A DNA stretch of 64,000 bases from Flavobacterium lacustre (GTDB lineage Bacteria > Bacteroidota > Bacteroidia > Flavobacteriales > Flavobacteriaceae), in NCBI RefSeq assembly GCF_027474525.2, contig NZ_CP114882.2, forward strand, positions 2,356,001 through 2,420,000, written 5' to 3'. The notes under the pieces are model-generated. The model did no database searches and was not told the origin of the DNA. It saw only the letters and a program-made list of their open reading frames with translations. Position 1 is the stretch's first letter; every line of letters starts with the position of its first letter. The translations under genes were made by a program, and so were the position numbers. Shown here one piece after another: positions 1 through 11,067 of the stretch.

Positions 1-139
1 TAAAAGTATCAACATAAGGTTTCATATAATCCATCCATAGTTTTTGACCTTCAGCTTCAAAACCAGTTGGTGATGCATTATTAAGGTAGTTTTCTAAAAA
101 CGTAAGGGAAGTCTCTTTTAATATTGATGCTGTGCTCAT
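1..139 (-). CDS. M42 family metallopeptidase, N-terminal fragment
   Basis: This is the first 46 codons of a minus-strand gene that runs off the left edge. The ATG lies at 137-139. The translation begins MSTASILKETSLTFLENYLN and continues with ASPTGFE and a QKLWMDYMKPYVDTF stretch. This N-terminus, with the S-P-T/S-G-x-E motif, is typical of M42 (glutamyl aminopeptidase/endoglucanase-like) cytosolic di-metal aminopeptidases. The metal ligands lie outside the window, so only the family is claimed. It is divergent from the DUF4294 gene, with 82 bp between the two start codons. Confidence 0.75.
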   Translation of the reverse strand, partial: MSTASILKETSLTFLENYLNNASPTGFEAEGQKLWMDYMKPYVDTF

Positions 140-221
140 AAAATTATTTTTTTGCTAAATTATAAATTTGGCATTACAGTTGTATATATAATGTATAATT
201 TTGGCAATTAAATTTTTCAAT

Positions 222-899
222 ATGAAGATCATTAAACTTCTCTTATTCTTGTTTTTTATTTCTATATCGGTTAATGCACAAGTAACTCAAAAGGATACTA
301 TCAAAATGGGATATGTCCTGACCGAAAATGATACCATACTTAATGACACAATTTTATTGCCTGAAATTATAATTCACAAGGAGAAACTCGATCCTGAAGG
401 CAAAAAGCAATTTTTGATTCTTCAAAACAGAGTCTATAAAACCTATCCTTATGCAAAACTAGCTTCCGAAAGACTGGCATCCTTAAATAGAGGGATGTCA
501 AATCTTAAAACAAGCAAAGAGAAAAAGAAGTATTTCAAAATAGTAGAAGACTACCTTAGTAATGAATTTGAAGCTAAACTCAAAAAACTATCCCGCAAGC
601 AAGGACAAATACTGGTAAAGTTGATTCATCGTCAAACAGGAACTACAACTTATGAACTAGTAAGCACACTAAAAAGTGGATGGAAAGCCTTCTGGTCTAA
701 TGCCACAGCACGAATGTTTGATATCAATTTGAAAACTAAATACGCACCATACGAAGTAAACGAAGACTTTTTAATAGAAACAATCTTGGTTAGAGCATTT
801 GAATCGGGTCGTTTGCAAAATCAAAAACCGGCCACAGCAGTAGATTATGACGCATTAATGGATTCTTGGCAATCCAAGAGCGACGCATTAAAAAAATAA
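222..899 (+). CDS. DUF4294 domain-containing secreted protein
   Basis: A 225-residue protein of unknown function with a clear Sec signal peptide (MKIIKLLLFLFFISISVNAQ, cleavage after NAQ). The mature part is rich in Lys and Glu, with a conserved-looking core around NRVYKTYPYAKLASERL, LSRKQGQILVKLIHRQTG and GWKAFWSNATA. This fits DUF4294, a family found mostly in Bacteroidota and probably periplasmic. An in-frame TTG at 201 would add seven residues before the signal peptide. The ATG at 222 is chosen because it places the charged n-region directly before the hydrophobic core. It is followed by a 25-bp perfect inverted repeat. No function is assigned. Confidence 0.85.
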   Translation: MKIIKLLLFLFFISISVNAQVTQKDTIKMGYVLTENDTILNDTILLPEIIIHKEKLDPEGKKQFLILQNRVYKTYPYAKLASERLASLNRGMSNLKTSKEKKKYFKIVEDYLSNEFEAKLKKLSRKQGQILVKLIHRQTGTTTYELVSTLKSGWKAFWSNATARMFDINLKTKYAPYEVNEDFLIETILVRAFESGRLQNQKPATAVDYDALMDSWQSKSDALKK

Positions 900-916
900 A
901 TGCAATCATGGCGTTT

Positions 917-972
917 CCTTATATATAAATAGGAGTGTTTCAAAAAAGAAACACTCCTATTTATATATAAGG
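917..972. repeat. Perfect 25-bp inverted repeat (6-nt loop)
   Basis: Arms at 917-941 and 948-972 are perfect reverse complements, separated by six A residues. RNA from either strand would fold into a very long hairpin just after the DUF4294 stop codon. There is no uridine run after either arm, so it is not a classical intrinsic terminator, although it could act as one or as an mRNA 3' stabiliser. The right arm runs directly into the dispersed element at 971-1053. Confidence 0.8.
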
Positions 973-1053
973 TCGGGCTATTCGCTACAAGTCCTCGTCA
1001 AGTTGCGTTTCACTCCACTTGTCTGTGGGCTTTTCACTACTATCCCTAACGCA
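971..1053. repeat. Dispersed intergenic repeat, copy A
   Basis: It starts with GGTCGGGCTAT and ends with CACTACTATCCCTAACGCA. The same two end blocks occur, in the same order and at a similar spacing, at 57396-57475 (11/11 and 17/19 identical), with a different middle. Shared ends and a variable palindromic centre suggest a REP/MITE-like non-coding family; related elements are, from memory, common between Flavobacterium genes. It has no coding potential. Confidence 0.65.
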
Positions 1054-1058
1054 TATAG

Positions 1059-1100
1059 CAATAGCCATTATCTTTAAATAACCCAAGATAATGGTTATTG
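1059..1100. repeat. Inverted repeat, 16-bp stem
   Basis: Arms 1059-1074 and 1085-1100 pair over 16 positions with one G-U/T-G wobble, around a 10-nt loop. It lies between the dispersed repeat and the rRNA promoters. It could insulate the rRNA operon from upstream read-through; no T-run follows it. The rest of 1101-1248 shows only A-rich sequence, without genes. Confidence 0.6.
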
Positions 1101-1248
1101 TAACAGAAAGATTGAAGTTTTTAGCCTAACATTCATTTAAAGTAGGGTACTGTTTAAAAAAAGACAAAAAACTTTAGGTCTCAAAAAACTTCATATCAAG
1201 TAGTTAAACAAAAAGTTAAGAAAACATCAAAAAAAAGGATTAAAAATG

Positions 1249-1279
1249 TTTGTAAAAGCGGATAAAGGTGTTACTTTTG
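1249..1279 (+). promoter_or_regulatory. rRNA operon promoter P1
   Basis: A -33 TTTG (1249-1252), a 19-bp spacer and a -7 TACTTTTG (1272-1279) match the Bacteroidota sigma-A consensus TTTG/TAnnTTTG exactly. The region after the -7 box reads CACCCGC, repeated after P2 and P3. Confidence 0.8.
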
Positions 1280-1370
1280 CACCCGCAACAGCGCATAGGT
1301 TCATTAATAAGTTGACAAGTAAAAGGAATAAAACTAGAAGATTTATTTTCTAAAAAAGATTCAAAAAAGC

Positions 1371-1401
1371 TTGTAGAATTAGAAAAGAGGTTGTAGTTTT
1401 G
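1371..1401 (+). promoter_or_regulatory. rRNA operon promoter P2
   Basis: TTG (1371-1373), a 20-bp spacer and TAGTTTTG (1394-1401), followed by CACCCCG. It is the second of three tandem copies about 122 bp apart. Confidence 0.8.
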
Positions 1402-1494
1402 CACCCCGTAAACGGGCTAAGTTCATTGAGAGACTGATAAGGGAAAGAGGAGAAAAGGGGATTAAAATAATCTCAAAAAAACTTCAAAATTTTC

Positions 1495-1525
1495 TTGCCA
1501 GTTAAAAAGATAATTTATACTTTTG
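1495..1525 (+). promoter_or_regulatory. rRNA operon promoter P3
   Basis: TTG (1495-1497), a 20-bp spacer and TACTTTTG (1518-1525), followed by CACCCGC. It is the promoter closest to 16S, about 205 bp upstream of the mature 5' end. Confidence 0.8.
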
Positions 1526-1582
1526 CACCCGCTTCGAGAAACACGCTAAGTGAATTGAGAAGGGAAAAATAAGATAAGACAC

Positions 1583-1599
1583 GTTCCTAGACATATTGA
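1583..1599 (+). promoter_or_regulatory. boxA-like element before 16S
   Basis: GTTCCTAGACATATTGA lies in the 16S leader and recurs as GTTCATTGACATATTGA (15 of 17 identical) just before 23S at 3665. Placement before both large rRNAs is where NusB/NusE boxA antitermination sites sit in other bacteria. The identification as boxA is inference. Confidence 0.5.
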
Positions 1600-1730
1600 A
1601 TTGACAGCCGTTTTGAAAGAGATTTCAAAACAAATAAAATAAGAGTAATAGAATCGATAGATTTGAAAAAACCACTAGAATTTGAGTCGAATAAATAAAG
1701 AGAGAAGATTTATCTAATCTCAAACAATAT

Positions 1731-3246
<1,516 letters not shown>

Positions 3247-3396
3247 AGAGCTTTAGTGTTAGCTTAATGCACGCTAAAGAAAGAAGACGAAAAGACTATT
3301 GGAAACAAAAAAGGACATTATATTACTCTTGCTGTTAGTTCAAATAATACACGTTAGAGACGTTGCAAAGCAGCGGCTTTATTTTTAAGAAAAGAG

Positions 3397-3470
3397 TGTC
3401 TCGTAGCTCAGCTGGTTAGAGTACTACACTGATAATGTAGGGGTCGACAGTTCGAGTCTGTCCGAGACAA
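3397..3470 (+). tRNA. tRNA-Ile (GAT)
   Basis: Acceptor TGTCTCG pairs with CGAGACA and the discriminator is A. The anticodon loop CTGATAA on the stem CTACA/TGTAG gives GAT, and the T-arm is GACAG-TTCGAGT-CTGTC. CCA is not encoded. It lies in the 16S-23S spacer, as is usual for this phylum. Confidence 0.95.
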
Positions 3471-3561
3471 CTATTTTAGACTTAAAAAAAGGAAATTTTA
3501 GAAGTATGAGTATGAATTACTGTAATTCAAAATTCAACATTCATAATTTAAAATTAGAAAT

Positions 3562-3635
3562 GGGGGATTAGCTCAGCTGGCTAGAGCGCCTGCCTTGCAC
3601 GCAGGAGGTCAACGGTTCGACTCCGTTATTCTCCA
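3562..3635 (+). tRNA. tRNA-Ala (TGC)
   Basis: Acceptor GGGGGAT pairs with ATTCTCC (with G-T wobbles). The anticodon loop in CCTGCCTTGCACGCAGG gives TGC, and the T-arm is AACGG-TTCGACT-CCGTT. CCA is not encoded. It is the second tRNA in the 16S-23S spacer. Confidence 0.95.
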
Positions 3636-3664
3636 CAATATGCTGAAATAAATTCAGCATAAAA

Positions 3665-3681
3665 GTTCATTGACATATTGA
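3665..3681 (+). promoter_or_regulatory. boxA-like element before 23S
   Basis: GTTCATTGACATATTGA, the near-copy of the element at 1583, lies about 90 bp before the 23S 5' end. The interpretation is as given for the first copy. Confidence 0.5.
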
Positions 3682-3771
3682 GATAAGAAATAATAAAAAG
3701 TAGAAAGCATTTTTTGCTTGTTTATCATTAGACAAGTAAAAGAAACGGCACATTTTAATTAATGTGTTGGT

Positions 3772-6653
<2,882 letters not shown>

Positions 6654-6771
6654 ACGCTTTTCCTGCCGAGCAATCGGCAGGAAGAAACTTTCTTAGGTCC
6701 TGAATCAAGTTCAGGATAAACTTTTTATTTTCTTTATCTCAGTATGTTAAGATATTTGCTCGACGCAAGAG

Positions 6772-6839
6772 CAGTCCAAAGACGAAAGTCAACAGTCCAA
6801 AAGGCAACTTTAGACTTTAAGACCTTCGACTTTAGACTA
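6772..6839. repeat. AGTC(C/T)AAAG-type inverted repeat in the 23S-5S spacer
   Basis: Left-hand motifs AGTCCAAAGACGAAAGTC and AGTCCAAAAGG face the right-hand motifs GACTTTAAGACC and TTCGACTTTAGACT, giving an imperfect hairpin over about 68 bp. The same word family occurs between thrB and thrA (16220-16326). It probably forms a processing stem around pre-5S or is an intergenic repeat. Confidence 0.5.
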
Positions 6840-6849
6840 ACAACCTTAA

Positions 6850-6957
6850 GGTGGTTATTGCGGCGGGGCTCACCTCTTCCCATCCCGAACAGAGTAGTTA
6901 AGCCCGCCTGCGCAGATGGTACTGCAGTTATGTGGGAGAGTATGTCGTCGCCTTTCT
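6850..6957 (+). rRNA. rrf: 5S ribosomal RNA
   Basis: About 108 nt. It begins GGTGGTTATTGCGGCGGGG, contains CACCTCTTCCCATCCCGAAC (loop B/C region) and GTTAAGCCCGCC, and ends GGGAGAGTATGTCGTCGCC, which pairs with the 5' end. It is third in the operon, directly followed by terminator 1. Confidence 0.93.
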
Positions 6958-6961
6958 TTTG

Positions 6962-6996
6962 AAAGCCTATCTGAAAAGATAGGCTTTTTTGTTTTA
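6962..6996 (+). terminator. rRNA operon terminator 1
   Basis: The 11-bp stem AAAGCCTATCT/AGATAGGCTTT with loop GAAA is followed by a T-rich tract. Confidence 0.9.
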
Positions 6997-7027
6997 TAGG
7001 AACGACGTGTTCGGCTAAAGCCTCGGT

Positions 7028-7078
7028 TCGTCGCCTTTCTTTTGAAAGCCTATCTGAAAAGATAGGCTTTTTTGTTTT
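7028..7078 (+). terminator. Duplicate 5S tail plus terminator 2
   Basis: TTCGTCGCCTTTCTTTTG, a near-copy of the 5S 3' end (6944-6961), is followed by exactly the same 11-bp stem-loop (7045-7070) and T-tract. It is a second terminator created by duplication. Confidence 0.85.
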
Positions 7079-7130
7079 TAATAAGTTTTAAAATACCTGA
7101 AGCCCACTGGGCTTCCTCCTCTTACTATCA

Positions 7131-7188
7131 AATGTCGCCTTTCTTTTGAAAACCCTATTCCTATCGGAATAGGGTTTTTTGTTTTATA
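7131..7188 (+). terminator. Third 5S tail plus terminator 3
   Basis: TGTCGCCTTTCTTTTGAAAA is followed by a different stem, AAACCCTATTCC/GGAATAGGGTTT (7150-7161 with 7166-7177, loop TATC), and a T-tract. The flank is duplicated from the 5S tail, but the hairpin has diverged. Confidence 0.85.
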
Positions 7189-7213
7189 ACTGTATTTTAT
7201 CTCATTGCGTTTT

Positions 7214-7266
7214 TTGTAGATAAAATAAGGGATGTAACTTTATGAAATAACAATTTTGTAAGTTTG
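7214..7266 (+). promoter_or_regulatory. Candidate promoter(s) of the HipA-like/DUF3037 pair
   Basis: Two overlapping possibilities: TTG (7214-7216), an 18-bp spacer and TAACTTTA (7235-7242); or a perfect -7 box TAAGTTTG at 7259-7266 without a good -33. Either puts the transcription start upstream of the ATG at 7300. The second rules out the in-frame TTG at 7264 as a start. Confidence 0.5.
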
Positions 7267-7299
7267 TATCTAAGCATTATAGCTTTATTCAATTTGATT

Positions 7300-8094
7300 A
7301 TGGGAGAAACACTTCGTCTTAGAACTGTAAATGTTACGAGATACATCACTCCGCTGCGGGAAGGAGGCTCTTTGCCTGCGCTCGCTGAAGCTGATGATGA
7401 TTTTAAATATGTATTGAAATTTAAAGGTGCCGGTCATGGCGTTAAAGCTTTGATTGCCGAATTGATAGGTGGCGAAATTGCCCGTGCTTTACATTTAAAA
7501 ATGCCTGAGCTTGTTTTTGCTCATCTCGATGAAGCTTTTGGACGTTCGGAAGGGGATGAAGAAATTCAAGATTTGCTTCAAGGGAGTCAGGGGCTTAATC
7601 TGGCTTTGCATTTTTTATCCGGTGCTATTACTTTTGATCCCGTTGTAACGGTTGTTGATCCTGAATTGGCTTCTCAAATTGTTTGGTTAGATGCTTATAT
7701 TACTAATGTAGATCGTACTTTCAGGAATACGAATATGTTGATTTGGCATAAAGAATTATGGTTGATTGATCATGGTGCTTCGCTTTATTTTCATCATTCG
7801 TGGAGTAATTGGAAGAATCATGCACAAAGTCCTTTTGCATTGATAAAAGATCATGTGTTGTTCCCTCAGGCTTCTTTATTATCTGAAACGGATGTCTTAT
7901 TTAAAAAAATATTGACTGCCGAAGTATTGCACTCTATTGTGGATTTGATTCCAGAGGAGTGGTTACTTTGGGAAGATACTGATGAAACTCCAGAAGCTAT
8001 TCGGGAGGTGTATTTTCAGTTTTTGATTACGCGTTTGAATCATTCCGAAATTTTTATAAACGAAGCACAAAATGCAAGAGAAACACTTATATGA
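7300..8094 (+). CDS. HipA-like kinase-fold protein
   Basis: A 264-residue protein resembling the compact HipA-family kinases, about 60% of the length of classical HipA toxins and lacking the N-terminal HipA subdomain. Visible kinase features are YVLKFKG (Lys40, likely nucleotide-binding), a catalytic-loop-like DAYITNVDRTFRNTN (Asp138, Asn143/Asn145) and LIDHG (Asp157) in the place of the metal-binding Asp. No HTH or HipB-like antitoxin gene is adjacent. Instead its last 23 bp overlap the DUF3037 gene, so the two are probably translationally coupled. ATG 7300 is preferred over the TTG at 7264, which lies in a likely -7 box. The family is fairly clear; the substrate and biological role are unknown. 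Confidence 0.75.
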   Translation: MGETLRLRTVNVTRYITPLREGGSLPALAEADDDFKYVLKFKGAGHGVKALIAELIGGEIARALHLKMPELVFAHLDEAFGRSEGDEEIQDLLQGSQGLNLALHFLSGAITFDPVVTVVDPELASQIVWLDAYITNVDRTFRNTNMLIWHKELWLIDHGASLYFHHSWSNWKNHAQSPFALIKDHVLFPQASLLSETDVLFKKILTAEVLHSIVDLIPEEWLLWEDTDETPEAIREVYFQFLITRLNHSEIFINEAQNARETLI

Positions 8095-8455
8095 GTATGC
8101 CGTAATCCGTGTTGTGCCAAAGGTAGAACGCGAAGAATTCCTCAATGTGGGTATTATTCTTTTTTGTAAGAAAGCGAAGTTTATACAAGTACTTTGTTCT
8201 ATTAACGAAGCTAAACTCCAATTGTTTTCGGGGGATTTAGATTTGGAACAACTGCATTTTAATTTACTGGCATTTGAGAAAGTGGCACATGGTGATAAAA
8301 CGGGAGGACCAATTGGTCAGTTTGATATTCCTTCCCGGTTTCGTTGGTTGACTGCTATTCGTAGTTCTGCGATACAAACGTCTCGACCCCATTCTGGTTT
8401 GTGTGATGATTTGGAACAAACGGCGCAACGATTGTTTGCAGAACTGGTTTTGTAA
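8072..8455 (+). CDS. DUF3037 domain-containing protein
   Basis: A 127-residue cytosolic protein starting MQEKHLYEYAVIRVVPKVER, with the DUF3037 hallmarks Y-A-V-I-R-V-V-P and REEFLNVGIIL near the N-terminus and SGLCDDLEQTAQRLF at the C-terminus. The start overlaps the HipA-like gene by 23 bp in another frame, which implies coupled translation. DUF3037 next to a HipA-like kinase is, as far as I recall, a recurrent pair across bacteria, so it may be the partner, substrate or antidote of the kinase. That role is inference; no activity is known to me. Confidence 0.75.
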   Translation: MQEKHLYEYAVIRVVPKVEREEFLNVGIILFCKKAKFIQVLCSINEAKLQLFSGDLDLEQLHFNLLAFEKVAHGDKTGGPIGQFDIPSRFRWLTAIRSSAIQTSRPHSGLCDDLEQTAQRLFAELVL

Positions 8456-8471
8456 TTGGTTGTCTCTTTTC

Positions 8472-8996
8472 TTATGATTGTATATGCGATTCTATTTTTT
8501 TCTCTAATACGATAAATTCTAAAGGTTCTTTTGCAATTGCACTATGTGCGTGGCTTGCCGGAAAGGGTTCTCTTGCTCCGGTATCTTGATAGCCGTTGCG
8601 TTTGTACCATGCTATTAATTCTTCCCGAACGGATATTACGGTCATTACTATTTTTGGTAAACCTAGTGCCAAAGCCTGTGTTTCGGCTTGGTGTAAGAGT
8701 TGTTTTCCTATGCCGCTGTTTTGTAAATCGGGGGAGACGGTCAGCATTCCTAAGTATAATTGTTGCTCTTTTTCAATGAGTAGCACACATCCTATAATTT
8801 GTTCGTTCTGTGTGAACTTGAGGATGGTATTTTTCTTGTCTTGTATGGTTTCTGTAAGTTCTTGTTCGGTGGTTCGGAGTCCTTCGAGCAGGTTGGCTTC
8901 GGTGGTCCATCCTTTCTTGGATGTTTCTCCCCGGTAGGCTGAATTGATTAATTGATTTAGGGCTGAAACGTCTTTGAGTGTTGCTTTTGTAATCAT
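8472..8996 (-). CDS. GNAT family N-acetyltransferase
   Basis: A 174-residue acyl-CoA-dependent acetyltransferase. The fold signature runs from MITKATLKDVSALNQLINSAYRG (beta1-alpha1), through YLGMLTVSPDLQNSGIGKQLLHQAE (motif A: V-x-P-x-x-Q-x-x-G-I-G, residues about 83-107, binding the CoA pyrophosphate), to IAWYKRNGYQDTG (motif B). Both the ATG and the GNAT core are intact. It converges on the DUF3037 gene with 16 bp between. The substrate cannot be deduced. It lies alone on the minus strand. Confidence 0.85.
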   Translation of the reverse strand: MITKATLKDVSALNQLINSAYRGETSKKGWTTEANLLEGLRTTEQELTETIQDKKNTILKFTQNEQIIGCVLLIEKEQQLYLGMLTVSPDLQNSGIGKQLLHQAETQALALGLPKIVMTVISVREELIAWYKRNGYQDTGAREPFPASHAHSAIAKEPLEFIVLEKKIESHIQS

Positions 8997-9235
8997 GATT
9001 CTTCTTTGTGTTCCGATTTTTTTTGTGTTTTCAAAGATAAAGAAAAGGATAACATGATTGTGTTTTGAACTTGCGCTTCTGTGTGAGGATGAGTGCTTCT
9101 TTTGCGGCTGTAATTTGGTTGTTTATTCTTATATTTAAAAGTTAAAGTATTGATAATCAAAGTATTTTATCGATTGGTACTGAATTTTTTTTAACTTTGG
9201 ATAAAGAAAATTATAACAATTTAATCCGTATCATT

Positions 9236-9775
9236 ATGAGAAATTTAAATATTATTTGGGTGATAGTGATGGCTTGTGTATTGAACATGACGCCTGTATT
9301 TGGACAATCGGAAGCTAAAAAGAATAAGATTATTGCTGACAGTCAAACGGCGAAAAAGGAGTTTATTAAGAGTGATCCTTTGATGAAAGCCCTTTTTGAT
9401 CAGGCTTATGGTTATGTTATTTTTCCTAATGTGGGGAAAGGTGGGCTTGCGATAGGCGGGGCAGCCGGAAACGGTGTTGTTTACGAGCATAATAAAAGGA
9501 TTGGTATGGCGAAGTTGTCGCAATTGAGTATTGGGTTTCAAGCTGGCGGACAAGCGTATCGGGAGGTTATATTCTTTGAAACAAAAAATGAGATGGAACG
9601 TTTTAAAGAGAGTCGGTTTGAGTTTTCTGCACAAGCTTCGGCAGTGGCGGTCACGGAAGGGGCTTCTGCAAATGTAAAATATACCAATGGTGTCATGGTG
9701 TTTACCATGCAAAAAGGCGGACTTATGTATGAAGCATCGATTGGTGGACAAAAATTTAAGTTTAGTTCTTTATAA
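9236..9775 (+). CDS. SYLF (YSC84-like) lipid-binding domain protein
   Basis: A 179-residue exported protein. Its signal peptide MRNLNIIWVIVMACVLNMTP ends ...VFGQ. The mature part has the SYLF pattern: AYGYVIFPNVGKGGLAIGGAAGNGVVYE, then SIGFQAGGQAYREVIFFE, then a glycine-rich ending with GLMYEASIGGQKFKF. SYLF domains bind phosphoinositides in eukaryotes; bacterial versions are periplasmic with unknown ligands. A -7 box TAACTTTG lies at 9192-9199, so ATG 9236 is chosen over an in-frame TTG at 9197 that overlaps that box. The downstream region is a 21-bp tandem array, probably part of its 3' UTR. Confidence 0.85.
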   Translation: MRNLNIIWVIVMACVLNMTPVFGQSEAKKNKIIADSQTAKKEFIKSDPLMKALFDQAYGYVIFPNVGKGGLAIGGAAGNGVVYEHNKRIGMAKLSQLSIGFQAGGQAYREVIFFETKNEMERFKESRFEFSAQASAVAVTEGASANVKYTNGVMVFTMQKGGLMYEASIGGQKFKFSSL

Positions 9776-9815
9776 AACTCTTTTGCGGATAGGAAAATTA
9801 CAAATGTGCATGAGA

Positions 9816-10051
9816 GAATCGCAACTGCAGGCACAAGAATCACAACTGCAGCCCCGAGAATCGCAACTGCAGGCACAAGAATCGTAACTGCAGCCCCGAG
9901 AATCGCAACTGCAGGCAGGAGTATCGCAACTGCAGCCCCGAGAATCGCAACTGCAGGCAGGAGTATCGCAACTGCAGGCAGGAGTATCGCAACTGCAGCC
10001 CCGAGAATCGCAACTGCAGGTAGGAGAATCGTAACTGCAGGCACAAGAATC
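9816..10051. repeat. Minisatellite: 11 x 21-bp tandem repeats
   Basis: Eleven complete units run over 9816-10046, followed by a GAATC remnant. Each unit is GAATCGCAACTGCAG (minor changes: GTATC, CACAA, CGTAA) plus a variable hexamer. The hexamer order is GCACAA, CCCCGA, GCACAA, CCCCGA, GCAGGA, CCCCGA, GCAGGA, GCAGGA, CCCCGA, GTAGGA, GCACAA. Every unit carries the palindrome CTGCAG once, so palindromes recur every 21 bp (two helical turns). Because 21 is divisible by 3, several frames stay open and would encode 7-residue repeats (for example IATAGTR). No convincing gene start or homologous protein is apparent, so I treat it as non-coding. Confidence 0.9.
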
Positions 10052-10060
10052 TTTTAAATA

Positions 10061-10096
10061 AAAAAGGAGTTTACTGTTAGTAACTCCTTTTTTGTT
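10061..10096 (+). terminator. Terminator after the SYLF gene and array
   Basis: AAAAAGGAGTT and AACTCCTTTTTT flank a short loop and are followed by more T residues, so a transcript from the SYLF gene would include the whole tandem array. It can also work for the minus-strand direction. Confidence 0.75.
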
Positions 10097-10152
10097 TGTT
10101 TATAATTTATGTTTTAATTGGATGTCTGGAATTGTGATATCCCGTGTTGTGT

Positions 10153-10878
10153 TTATTTTATGAATGTAAATTTTATACCACTGATTTGTTTGTACTCCGG
10201 ACTTGTGGAACCGTAGAGGGATTTTATGTAGTTCTTGACATCTTTGGCGGTGTCTACAAGCCCTGTGATTGGGGTGTAAAGTGATTTGTTTCTGGCAATC
10301 ATGGCGTTGCTGTATGGCGTGTATGTGGCGGTTACGGAGGCGTTTGCTGTTTCGAGTTGGGTTATGTATGTAGTGAGGGTCACTACTTTGATTGGGGTTT
10401 CGTTTGGGATGTATTTGGGTTCTGTTTTTACGAGTTCTACTAAGTTTTTGAAATGATCGATTCTCATATCATAACTTTGTTGGGAGGTCGAGATTGTTTT
10501 GGCGGCTGCTTCTCCCTCTGCTGTTGCTGTGCCGGTAGCGGCGCTTTTGCCTTGTATTTTTTTGTTGATGGTCTCGGCGTCTTTGAGCAGGGTTACTGGG
10601 GCATTGACTGCTTTTAAGGCTCCCAAAACTTTGGTTGCTAATGGTTTTAGGGGTTTGAACGCCAGCATTCTCACTCCCTCGGCATTGTCTGCGGGAACTT
10701 TGGTTGTTTTTACGGTTTGAATGGTTGCTTTTGCACTTGTTTTCATTGTATTGAGTGCTGCCAGTGCTATGCTGGTGTTTGAGGGGTTGTAAGTTGCGCC
10801 GTAGCCTGTGCAAAAAGAGATGAGTGTCTCGAAGTTTGCCACGTTTTTTGTGTGTCCTGTTTCTGATGTAGAAGCCAT
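10153..10878 (-). CDS. Hypothetical Ala/Thr/Lys-rich protein
   Basis: A 241-residue protein with no signal peptide or membrane segment. It starts MASTSETGHTKNVANFETLI. It has low-complexity Ala/Thr stretches (SAATGTATAEGEAAAKTIST, about 113-132), an FCTGYGATYNPSN motif near the N-terminus and a predicted-helical C-terminal half ending SGIKFTFIK. I recognise similar uncharacterised Flavobacteriaceae proteins but no domain. Its GC content looks higher than that of the genes to its right. The gene stands alone, separated from the convergent SYLF unit by a terminator. No function is proposed. Confidence 0.7.
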   Translation of the reverse strand: MASTSETGHTKNVANFETLISFCTGYGATYNPSNTSIALAALNTMKTSAKATIQTVKTTKVPADNAEGVRMLAFKPLKPLATKVLGALKAVNAPVTLLKDAETINKKIQGKSAATGTATAEGEAAAKTISTSQQSYDMRIDHFKNLVELVKTEPKYIPNETPIKVVTLTTYITQLETANASVTATYTPYSNAMIARNKSLYTPITGLVDTAKDVKNYIKSLYGSTSPEYKQISGIKFTFIK

Positions 10879-11067
10879 AATTTTGAGGGTTTTAAATGTT
10901 TAATTATATACTCAAAATAATACTATTCCTACTTATTGTGCAATACCCACTTTTAGTGATATTTCATTTATTTTTTGGGGAGGGTTTGGGGATGAAACGG
11001 ATTTAAAACGATTTTCGCGGATTTGTTTTGGTGTTTAAGAGCGGGATGCTCGCGCTAGCGTTACTAT

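Noticed and set aside
9816..10051. The 21-bp array as a CRISPR
   Set aside because: Units are directly adjacent with only 6-bp variable parts; there are no spacers of CRISPR length and no cas genes.
9538..10057. Open frames through the 21-bp array, including a minus-strand LPAVAIL-type hydrophobic repeat and a leucine-rich-looking frame
   Set aside because: Periodicity of 21 keeps several frames open automatically; there is no conserved start context, and the minus frame runs into the real SYLF gene.
10879..11067. Search for parE downstream of parD
   Set aside because: No frame of adequate length or with RelE/ParE motifs on either strand.
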